This document shows, one piece after another, positions 1 to 6,133 of a stretch of DNA of 7,535 nucleotides (position 1 is the first letter of the stretch; the number at the start of each line of letters is the position of its first letter). The DNA is from Chitinophagaceae bacterium (GTDB lineage Bacteria > Bacteroidota > Bacteroidia > Chitinophagales > Chitinophagaceae). The notes under the pieces are model-generated. The model had not been told where the DNA came from. It worked only from the letters and a program-made list of their open reading frames with translations, and ran no database searches. Location of the stretch: positions 1-7,535 of the forward strand of contig JAHEZA010000102.1 in the NCBI GenBank assembly GCA_023251335.1. Reading direction: 5' to 3'. The translations under genes were made by a program, and so were the position numbers.

Positions 1-648
1 ACCATCGCCCCACGGACTGTTCCATCGCATGATGTGTTTTGGTGGGGCTGATTTCCATAAGGCAAAATCTGCTTTGTTTCTTTTTTCATCCTGGCCTTCA
101 AGATCGCGCGTAGTTTCCAATAGATCATCAATCACTCTTCCGCTCAATTTTCCATAATCATGATTCTCCGCGTATTTTTTTACATCAAAATAAACAGAGC
201 CGTTTACTTCATAAGCATACCCGGCATTTATCAACTCTTTAATCATCCCGATTTGTTCTACAATATGGCCGGTGGCCGTAGGTTCGATATTGGGATCTAA
301 TGTATTCAACTGCCTGAAAGCCCAGTGAAACAGATTGGTATATTTATGAACCAATTCCATAGGCTCTACTTTTTCGAGAAGTGCTTTTTTAGAAATCTTA
401 TCTTCCGCTTCGCGCCCCTCTTCTTCAAAATGCCCGGCGTCAGTGATGTTGCGCACATAACGTACTTTATAGCCAAGGTGTAACAAGTATCTATACACGA
501 CATCAAAAGTAATATAAGGTCTCGCATGTCCCAGATGGCTTTCGCCGCTTACGGTAGGCCCACAAACATACATTCCAACATGTGGCGGATTTATGGGGAT
601 AAACTCTTCTTTCTGTTTGGTCAGCGAATTATAAACTTTAAGCGGCAT
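1..648 (-). CDS. cysS: Cysteinyl-tRNA synthetase, N-terminal part (runs off the left edge)
   Basis: Class I aminoacyl-tRNA synthetase that activates cysteine with ATP and charges tRNA-Cys in the cytoplasm. The minus strand from the ATG at 648-646 stays open for 216 codons to position 1. Visible motifs are MYVCGPTV (residues 26-33, with C29 the first ligand of the active-site zinc), the HIGH-type signature HLGH (38-41, followed by AR), the conserved VRNITDAGH stretch near residues 70-78, and FALWKSAPP just before the edge, where the family continues into a WNSPWG...PGWH region carrying the next zinc cysteine. Family members are about 490 residues, so a little over half lies outside the window. 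The start is set by the typical N-terminus [15 protein letters not shown]. No frameshift is seen. It lies 104 bases behind the EEP gene on the same strand. Confidence 0.96.
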   Translation of the reverse strand, partial: MPLKVYNSLTKQKEEFIPINPPHVGMYVCGPTVSGESHLGHARPYITFDVVYRYLLHLGYKVRYVRNITDAGHFEEEGREAEDKISKKALLEKVEPMELVHKYTNLFHWAFRQLNTLDPNIEPTATGHIVEQIGMIKELINAGYAYEVNGSVYFDVKKYAENHDYGKLSGRVIDDLLETTRDLEGQDEKRNKADFALWKSAPPKHIMRWNSPWGDG

Positions 649-692
649 AAGAATTTTACTGGTTTACTATTTTATGTATCGTTGGATATACG

Positions 693-700
693 CAAAACTA
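693..700 (-). promoter_or_regulatory. Candidate -7 box for cysS
   Basis: On the minus strand the sequence reads TAGTTTTG, a full match to the Bacteroidetes TAnnTTTG box, 44 bases upstream of the cysS ATG. I do not find a matching TTG element 19-21 bases further upstream, so the call rests on the -7 box and its position alone. If real, cysS can be transcribed independently of the rhomboid/EEP genes. Confidence 0.4.
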
Positions 701-752
701 ACGCGGTAAAGATATTACTACCTTTTATAAACTAAATCTAATTAATAAAATT

Positions 753-1886
753 TTATTGTTTTGGAGGGCTGTATCTTATGTCAGCAATTATTGGGAAATG
801 ATCACTTAATAATTGTTTGATTCTTTTATATTGGATAATCTTAAATCTTTTATCTGTGAAAATGTTATCAATCCTTAGCGTTGGTGAAATGGAACTAAAC
901 GTCCTTGAGATGCCTGATCCTTTTTCTACAAATGCATTTTGCAGTCCTTTGCCAATGGTTTCATAAGCATATGAAACCGGCACATCATTGAAATCGCCAC
1001 AAACAATTACGGGAAAAGGACTGTGGTTCATTTCATCTTTTATAAAATCTGCCTGCGCGGCCCTTTTTATCACACCCATTTTTATTTTTGAAATAATATT
1101 TTTTGATTCGGAAATATTGCCTTGCGCAGGTACTTTTCCACTATCAAGATAATTTAAATTATCTTTTGAAAACTTCAGAGATTGAAGGTGAATATTAAAA
1201 ATCCGAAAAGTATCTTTTCCTGCTAAAATATCGATAAACTGAAATGTCGAATTGTAGCTGTTTGGATTACTGACCAATGTTTGTTTTCGAATAACAGGAA
1301 ATTTTGAAAAAACGATAATTCCAAAATGGTGGTAGCGGTCGAAATCGTCTATCACCCGGTAAGAATACAAATAGTCTTTAAATTTTAATTTTTTTTTAAT
1401 ATCGGGAAAGTAATTAATGCCTTCTTTATTTTCGCCCGCCACCATTTCCTGGAAGCAGGCTATATCAGGATTATATTTATTGATCAGATCAATCATTTGT
1501 TGTTTATGCTGAGGCTCATCTTTGTGATGTAAAATGTTGAAGAGCTCTACATTCCAGCTCATAACCCTTATGTCACCGATTTTTTTTGCCATGACAAAAT
1601 CAGGCTCAGCATGTAAAGGAAAAACATTTCTCACCGCATGCAAAGAAGTCAGGATTGCTAATAACGAAACGATGCTCCATAAAGATTTTGCAAACAACCA
1701 GAATACAAAAAATAATACCAGAACGAGTAATAAATACGGTAACAGCAGCGTGAATAAACTTAAGAACCACCAATGTGCCGGCTCAAAATATTTTACATTG
1801 GCGCCTACAATAAACAAGACGGCAGTAATAATATTGGTTGTGACAAATACTTTTTTTGTGAACCTCCTAAAAAAAGGTTTTTTCAT
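753..1886 (-). CDS. Membrane-anchored endonuclease/exonuclease/phosphatase (EEP) family protein
   Basis: A 377-residue protein with about three hydrophobic helices (roughly residues 13-31, 38-65 and 69-88) followed by a DNase I-like/EEP metal-dependent phosphohydrolase domain (about 105-373). Catalytic motifs are all visible: the metal/phosphate Asn in SWNVELF (N112), the metal-binding Glu in ACFQEM (E147), the His of NIHLQS (H233), GDFND (D298, N300), RIDNIF (D340, N341) and the terminal SDHFPI (D362, H363). The enzyme should therefore be active on a phosphodiester or phosphomonoester; the substrate (nucleic acid, phospholipid or other) cannot be told from sequence. A basic N-terminus (KKPFFRRFTKK) suggests N-in topology, and three helices would then put the catalytic domain in the periplasm; this is inference. 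It is 47 bases behind the second rhomboid and probably in the same transcript. There is no Shine-Dalgarno sequence ahead of the ATG. Confidence 0.9.
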   Translation of the reverse strand: MKKPFFRRFTKKVFVTTNIITAVLFIVGANVKYFEPAHWWFLSLFTLLLPYLLLVLVLFFVFWLFAKSLWSIVSLLAILTSLHAVRNVFPLHAEPDFVMAKKIGDIRVMSWNVELFNILHHKDEPQHKQQMIDLINKYNPDIACFQEMVAGENKEGINYFPDIKKKLKFKDYLYSYRVIDDFDRYHHFGIIVFSKFPVIRKQTLVSNPNSYNSTFQFIDILAGKDTFRIFNIHLQSLKFSKDNLNYLDSGKVPAQGNISESKNIISKIKMGVIKRAAQADFIKDEMNHSPFPVIVCGDFNDVPVSYAYETIGKGLQNAFVEKGSGISRTFSSISPTLRIDNIFTDKRFKIIQYKRIKQLLSDHFPIIADIRYSPPKQ

Positions 1887-1933
1887 TTAATCCAATCCGT
1901 TTAATGATATAAGCAGTTTGTAAAATAACAGAA

Positions 1934-2863
1934 TTAAAAATCAGTTTCGCGGGCTTTTTTCAGAATATTTTTTTCTTCATCGCTCAGATGGTTATATCCT
2001 TTTTGACTGATCTTGTCAAGGATCTCGTCAATGCGCTCTTGCGTTATGACGGGCCTTTTTACAAATGGCTTTTGACCGCGGGTGTTATAAAATACTTTTT
2101 CTTTTATTTTTTCCCGCTTACCAATTGGTTTGTCAGGATTAAAAAGGTCGCCAAACCAATTATAAAGTCGATTCATCCAGCGACTCCAGTCATATCCCTT
2201 ACGCAAACTTATTACAAACAGAAATCCGGTAAGCCCACCTCCCAGGTGTGCGAGATTATGTGCTGTTCCCTGGCTTCCTGAAAAATCAATAACAACATAA
2301 AGTATGGTAAGTATCCACAACGGAATACCTCCATTCAGCATTTTAAACAAACGGAAATCAGGGGAAAGTGTAGTGGTAGCAATGGCAATAGCCATAATGC
2401 CTGCGTTGCCACCATACATAGACGAATACTCAATTTGGTCTCTTAGTACCGGAAATGCATAGCTGGAAGCAATGAACATAATAGCACCAACCAAACCTCC
2501 ATAAATATAAACCGGGATTATTTTAGAATTACCTGCCAAATCCTGCAGAATGGTTCCAAAAAACCAAAGCCATAGCAAACTAACAATTGTGTATATGACA
2601 CCTATGTGAATAAACATATAGGTAAATACAGTCCATGGTATTTCAGCGAGGGAAGACAATTTTGCCGGAAGGATAAACCACCTCAGAATTTGATATTGGA
2701 AAGCGGTTTCGGAAGATTTAGTTAAGTAAAAAATAATTTGAATAAGTCCGAACGAAACAAAAAGCAATGCGTTCATGCCTACCAGCGCCATCAACGCATT
2801 ATTGTCGTCTCCCAAGGAAAGTTTTCTAAAGCGCCGGTCCATATATCTTTCTGATTCGCCCAT
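1934..2863 (-). CDS. Rhomboid-family membrane protein lacking catalytic residues (probable pseudo-rhomboid)
   Basis: A 309-residue member of the rhomboid (S54) fold with six predicted membrane helices (roughly 24-47, 79-105, 114-136, 149-165, 178-195, 202-220) and a charged cytoplasmic tail (221-309). The alignment to E. coli GlpG is by eye. The loop/helix 2 motif H-x4-H-x3-N reads H86-x4-Y91-x3-S95, so both oxyanion residues are replaced. The GxS nucleophile motif reads GGN (N153, codon AAC at 2407-2405), so the serine is absent. The histidine of the dyad is kept (H206 in AHLGGG). Such a protein should not cleave substrates but could bind transmembrane segments, as iRhoms and derlins do. The reading frame is intact over 309 codons, so it is not a decayed gene. 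The tail ends in a helical segment (about 274-309, with ERIDEILDKIS and LSDEEKNIL) that I recall from the tails of Bacteroidetes rhomboids. Start: the first ATG is used; M8 is a possible alternative. It lies 66 bases behind an intact rhomboid gene. Confidence 0.88.
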   Translation of the reverse strand: MGESERYMDRRFRKLSLGDDNNALMALVGMNALLFVSFGLIQIIFYLTKSSETAFQYQILRWFILPAKLSSLAEIPWTVFTYMFIHIGVIYTIVSLLWLWFFGTILQDLAGNSKIIPVYIYGGLVGAIMFIASSYAFPVLRDQIEYSSMYGGNAGIMAIAIATTTLSPDFRLFKMLNGGIPLWILTILYVVIDFSGSQGTAHNLAHLGGGLTGFLFVISLRKGYDWSRWMNRLYNWFGDLFNPDKPIGKREKIKEKVFYNTRGQKPFVKRPVITQERIDEILDKISQKGYNHLSDEEKNILKKARETDF

Positions 2864-2929
2864 TACCTAATTAAATTTGCTTTGTAAAAATACCGAATTA
2901 CGGCGATTTAAAAACAGGGAAATTTAAAT

Positions 2930-3571
2930 TTAATAATTGGTTTTTCCTGCTTTTTTCCAGATGATACAAAGAATTAATCCCATTGCCAACCCCCCGAGAT
3001 GGGCGAAATGAGCAATGTTTCCGCCAAATCCTGAAAATTGACCAAAAAGGTCAATGGCCGCATAAATTATAGCAAGGTATTTTGCTTTGATGGGAAACGG
3101 AATGGGCAAAATAAAGAATTCAATATTGGGAAATGTATAAGCGAAGGCACCCAATAAACCCATTACAGCACCGGAGGCACCGATAGCAAAGCCAACTGGC
3201 ACTAAAAACATTTCCGCGATGCTCGCGGCGAGACCACAAACAAGATAAAAAATTAAAAATCTTTTTGGGCCCCAAAGCCTTTCTAATGACGAACCAAACA
3301 ACCAGAGCGCATACATATTAAAAGCGATATGAAAAAAGCCACCATGCGCGAACATCATGGTAACTAACTGGTAAGGTTTAAAAAGCCCAGTGTCAATAGA
3401 CCATAATCCTATTCTGCTGGTAAGCCAGCCCAGCCTGTTGCCTCCGGTAATATCATACCCGGATTTATCAAGTACTGATTGAGCTACAAAAACGATTACA
3501 TTTATGATGATAAGATTCAATACAACCGGCGTAGAAGACTGAGAAGGCCGGAACCTGTTATTATAAGCCAT
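2930..3571 (-). CDS. Rhomboid-family intramembrane serine protease (active-site complete)
   Basis: A 213-residue, six-helix rhomboid protease that cleaves transmembrane substrates within the inner membrane. Predicted helices lie near residues 16-34, 78-95, 104-125, 131-148, 161-180 and 185-207. All active-site positions are present: H76-x4-H81-x3-N85 (AHGGFFHIAFN; H81 and N85 form the oxyanion hole), the nucleophile S133 in GASGA, and the catalytic H191 in AHFAHLGG. Length and layout fit the basic bacterial six-helix type without extra domains. It is the first gene of the leftward set and is followed after 66 bases by the catalytically dead paralogue, suggesting joint expression and possibly joint function. 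The start at 3571 gives a short polar N-terminus (MAYNNRFRPSQ) ahead of helix 1. I see no convincing TAnnTTTG box or Shine-Dalgarno sequence upstream. The physiological substrate is unknown. Confidence 0.95.
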   Translation of the reverse strand: MAYNNRFRPSQSSTPVVLNLIIINVIVFVAQSVLDKSGYDITGGNRLGWLTSRIGLWSIDTGLFKPYQLVTMMFAHGGFFHIAFNMYALWLFGSSLERLWGPKRFLIFYLVCGLAASIAEMFLVPVGFAIGASGAVMGLLGAFAYTFPNIEFFILPIPFPIKAKYLAIIYAAIDLFGQFSGFGGNIAHFAHLGGLAMGLILCIIWKKAGKTNY

Positions 3572-3870
3572 TCAATGAAAATTTAGGCTGCAATTTCGTA
3601 AATTGTTACCGGAAATGAAATATTATAGCTCGGGCTTAACAAATGACTCAGGTTTTCGGAACTCTCAGTAAACTAACAAATATCACGAATTGTTATTTTT
3701 GGATGCGAAACAAAATGCTACAAATATCTTTATCTACTAACGTCAAAAATGCGAGGAGGAAGGAAGATTTAGTGGTACTCTCTATTTTCTTTTCATGACC
3801 CGCCTAAATTTCGATTTGTAAAACAAAATCGCAATGGAGTTTATTTCTCATTGAAAATGCGTGCGGGCAA

Positions 3871-3878
3871 TAATTTTG
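3871..3878 (+). promoter_or_regulatory. Possible second, upstream -7 box for the CLC gene
   Basis: TAATTTTG is identical in sequence to the box at 3914-3921. The nearest TTG upstream (3851-3853) is only 17 bases away, shorter than the usual 19-21, so this is a weaker candidate than the downstream copy. Confidence 0.3.
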
Positions 3879-3889
3879 AAAAAATGACT

Positions 3890-3921
3890 TTTGGGAGTTA
3901 ATCCCCCAGCACATAATTTTG
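3890..3921 (+). promoter_or_regulatory. Promoter of the CLC gene (Bacteroidetes type)
   Basis: A TTTG element (3890-3893) and a TAATTTTG box (3914-3921) are separated by 20 bases, matching the Bacteroidetes primary-sigma consensus (TTTG, 19-21 bases, TAnnTTTG). Transcription would start near 3928 and leave a 5' leader of about 25 bases. The leader is A-rich without a Shine-Dalgarno sequence, as is usual in this phylum. An imperfect dyad (TGGG at 3892-3895, CCCA at 3905-3908) sits between the two elements and could be an operator, though it is short. Confidence 0.6.
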
Positions 3922-3952
3922 CCGCCAAAGGAAAAGAAAATTTTTCGTATTA

Positions 3953-5842
3953 ATGATCAAAAAAAATCTCACAAAAAAAGGTATCCCCATCTCTGTATCG
4001 CTTAAGTCAAGTTTGGACGCTGAAGATATTAAACCCCAGTTTACTCAGGATAAGAAGAGGTTAATCACGGTTGCAGCCATGTCGGTAGCTATAGCAGTGG
4101 CAATAAGCTTTATTGCAAAATTTTTAGTCCACTTGATTTATTTCATTACTAATCTTTCTTTTTATGGAAACTTTTCTGTCGCCCATGCCACGCCTGCAGA
4201 TAATCAGCTCGGCTTATGGGTTATTGCGATACCCGCTTTGGGCGGTTTTGTTGTCGGCCTGATGGCGCTTTATGGTTCCAAGGCCATTCGCGGCCATGGA
4301 ATACCGGAAGCAATGGAACAAATTCTGACTAATCAAAGTAAAATAAAACCGACTATTACCTATCTGAAGCCCATTTCTTCTGCGATTGCAATCGGCACCG
4401 GCGGGCCATTTGGCGCTGAGGGACCGATTATCGCGACCGGCGGAGCCCTCGGCTCTACATTTGGACAGATAGCGAGAGTTTCTCATAACGAACGAAAGAT
4501 TTTATTAGCGGCCGGGGCTACAGCAGGTATGGCAGCTATCTTTGGTACGCCTATCGCCGGTGTGTTTTTAGCTATTGAATTGTTGTTATTTGAATTTTCA
4601 CCAAGATCCATGATACCTGTTGCTTTAGCCTGCATCACGGGTGCGGCCGGGCATCATTTTCTTTTTGAAGCAGGGCCTGTTTTCCCCGTGGGACATATAA
4701 TAGAAGCCCCATCCAATACAGCACTTTTTGTTTATAGTATCCTGGGGATAGTGATGGGTTTTATTTCTGTCTTCACTACCAAAATTGTTTATTTTATTGA
4801 AGATAGTTTTGAAAAATTACCTGTCCATTGGATGTGGTGGCCCGCTATTGGTGGCCTTGCGGTAGGTATCGTCGGTTATTTTGCACCTAGGACGCTCGGA
4901 GTAGGGTACGAAAATATTACGGATGTATTGTCGGGAAGCTTAACCCTAAAAGTTGTATTTGGGTTATGTATTTTCAAATTCATTTCATGGGCAATTGCTT
5001 TGGGCAGTGGAACATCTGGTGGAACATTAGCACCTTTGTTCACTATTGGCGGCGCCGCAGGTGTATTATTAGCAACCGGTATTCTTTACTTTTTTCCTTA
5101 TTCCGGAATCACATTATCGCTGGCGGCATTGGTAGCTATGGCTGCTATGTTCGCCGGAGCATCACGGGCGTTACTCACTTCGATCGTTTTTGCACTTGAG
5201 GCTACCGGCCAGTCGAACGCGCTGTTGCCGCTTTTAGCGGGATGTATAGGCTCTTATTTAGTTTCTTTCTTTATCATGGAAAATACAATCATGACGGAAA
5301 AAATAACAAGGCGTGGTGTAAAAACGCCAGATTCCTATGAAGCCGATATATTAGAAACCATGAACGTGAGCCAGGTAATGGAAGAAAACGGATTGGTACT
5401 GAGCGAAGATAATACGATTGGCGAAGTACGGGAATGGTTGGAAAAGGAGCCTGATTACAACAGTAATTATTTCATTATTGTAAATAAAGGCAATGAGTTC
5501 CGTGGAATTATAAGTTCATCGAATCTATTCAGCAACCATCATCAACAGGATAAATTATTAGGCACCTTGATTAAAAGAGATAGTGTTTCAATCGGAGAAG
5601 CCAACAGCCTTAGAACTGCTGTAGAAATGATGGCAAAAGAGAATATTGACTTGTTGCCGGTCACATCGGTTGATAATAATATTATTGGCATTCTTTCTTA
5701 TAAAGATATTATCTCGGCATACAAATCAGACAGTGATAATTACATCAAAAACAATCCTTCCATTTCCTTAAAAAGAAGTGGTTTAAAAATGTTGGTGCGT
5801 GGAAATCAATTAATCAATTTGATAACTTCAAAAAACAAGTAA
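3953..5842 (+). CDS. CLC-family chloride channel/transporter with two CBS domains
   Basis: A 629-residue inner-membrane CLC protein for chloride or a related anion, acting as a homodimer with one pore per subunit. After a cytoplasmic N-terminus (1-35) the CLC membrane domain spans about 36-450. The three anion-site motifs are visible: GHGIPEA (114-120), GPFGAEGP (151-158, with the gating glutamate E156) and GTSGGTLAPLF (353-363). Two CBS domains follow (about 472-530 and 536-592); in CLC proteins these usually bind adenine nucleotides and modulate gating. By-eye comparison with E. coli CLC-ec1 shows His at the Ser107 position (H115), Leu at the proton-glutamate E203 position (L210, next to the conserved E209) and Met at the central Tyr445 position (M447), so strict Cl-/H+ exchange cannot be assumed. 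The gene is monocistronic by context, with a promoter just upstream and a terminator-like hairpin just downstream. The start at 3953 fits the promoter position. Confidence 0.95.
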   Translation: MIKKNLTKKGIPISVSLKSSLDAEDIKPQFTQDKKRLITVAAMSVAIAVAISFIAKFLVHLIYFITNLSFYGNFSVAHATPADNQLGLWVIAIPALGGFVVGLMALYGSKAIRGHGIPEAMEQILTNQSKIKPTITYLKPISSAIAIGTGGPFGAEGPIIATGGALGSTFGQIARVSHNERKILLAAGATAGMAAIFGTPIAGVFLAIELLLFEFSPRSMIPVALACITGAAGHHFLFEAGPVFPVGHIIEAPSNTALFVYSILGIVMGFISVFTTKIVYFIEDSFEKLPVHWMWWPAIGGLAVGIVGYFAPRTLGVGYENITDVLSGSLTLKVVFGLCIFKFISWAIALGSGTSGGTLAPLFTIGGAAGVLLATGILYFFPYSGITLSLAALVAMAAMFAGASRALLTSIVFALEATGQSNALLPLLAGCIGSYLVSFFIMENTIMTEKITRRGVKTPDSYEADILETMNVSQVMEENGLVLSEDNTIGEVREWLEKEPDYNSNYFIIVNKGNEFRGIISSSNLFSNHHQQDKLLGTLIKRDSVSIGEANSLRTAVEMMAKENIDLLPVTSVDNNIIGILSYKDIISAYKSDSDNYIKNNPSISLKRSGLKMLVRGNQLINLITSKNK

Positions 5843-5869
5843 AGCGATTCTTGCCATGATGGGCTTTGC

Positions 5870-5898
5870 AGCGGTAATTTAGATTCCGGCTTTTTTTT
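5870..5898 (+). terminator. Probable weak intrinsic terminator after the CLC gene
   Basis: AGCGG (5870-5874) can pair with CCGGCT (5886-5891) with one bulged G and an 11-base loop, directly followed by a run of T from 5891 to 5898. It starts 28 bases after the CLC stop codon. The stem is only five pairs, so termination may be partial. Confidence 0.4.
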
Positions 5899-6133
5899 CA
5901 GTTTATTTTTTCTCCTAAAGGATCAAGGTTTCTGATTGGCACAAGATTTAATGGTAATTTATAATATACAATCGCATCTATAATTTTTGATAAAACCATC
6001 CGTTTGTATATGAAATAGAAAAACTGTTTTTTTGTTTGTTTACTATATTTTTTAACATACAGCAAGCTAAGATATTAGCGTAAATTTGAAAAAATATGAA
6101 AACGATTTTCGGGCCTTTTTACATAATGATTCT
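5899..6133 (+). other. AT-rich intergenic leader region before the secreted protein
   Basis: No gene is supported here. It contains T-rich tracts (around 6026-6058), a short perfect inverted repeat GCTAA-GATA-TTAGC (6066-6079), a TAAATTTG box (6081-6088) and a 13-codon open frame starting at 6096 whose stop overlaps the next gene's ATG. Confidence 0.6.
6066..6088 (+). promoter_or_regulatory. Candidate promoter box with adjacent inverted repeat
   Basis: TAAATTTG (6081-6088) matches TAnnTTTG and lies 45 bases before the ATG at 6134, implying a leader of roughly 39 bases. One base upstream of the box ends a perfect 5-base inverted repeat, GCTAA (6066-6070) and TTAGC (6075-6079), a possible operator. 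No TTG element is found at the expected spacing, so the promoter call is tentative. Confidence 0.4.

Larger units (their letters stand above)
3572..3952. other. Divergent intergenic region, 381 bases
   Basis: This separates the leftward rhomboid gene from the rightward CLC gene and contains no convincing gene. It holds three rightward TAnnTTTG boxes (3694-3701, 3871-3878, 3914-3921); only the last has a properly spaced upstream element. It also holds an imperfect inverted repeat at 3812-3831 (CGATTTGT, gap, ACAAAATCG) and another inside the promoter at 3892-3908. A 31-codon open frame at 3703-3798 is the longest rightward ATG frame I noticed there; I do not regard it as a gene. I could not find a consensus promoter for the rhomboid gene on the minus strand. 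Confidence 0.7.

Noticed and set aside
526..735. 69-codon plus-strand open frame
   Set aside because: It is antisense to the start of cysS, whose minus-strand frame has clear synthetase motifs; the plus-strand product has no family features.
1861..1870. Perfect Shine-Dalgarno-like sequence (AGGAGG on the minus strand) inside the EEP gene
   Set aside because: It encodes Arg-Arg at residues 7-8 and no suitable start codon follows at the right distance; Bacteroidetes rarely use such sites.
1534..1890. 118-codon plus-strand open frame
   Set aside because: It lies antisense to the N-terminal part of the EEP gene; composition is that of a shadow frame.
1988..2281. 97-codon plus-strand open frame
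   Set aside because: Antisense to the tail of the second rhomboid gene; no recognisable protein features.
3703..3798. 31-codon open frame in the divergent intergenic region, preceded by TATTTTTG (3694-3701)
   Set aside because: It is short, lacks a signal or domain, and the box has no upstream element at the right spacing; a chance frame is the simplest reading.
3812..3831. Imperfect inverted repeat in the intergenic region considered as a terminator or small-RNA element
   Set aside because: The stem is AT-rich and imperfect with no T-run after it, and no gene ends here on either strand.
4214..4486. 90-codon minus-strand open frame
   Set aside because: Antisense to the CLC pore region, whose plus-strand frame carries the family motifs.
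4966..5199. 77-codon plus-strand open frame
   Set aside because: A shifted frame inside the CLC gene; the translation is a frame-shifted image of the GTSGG region.
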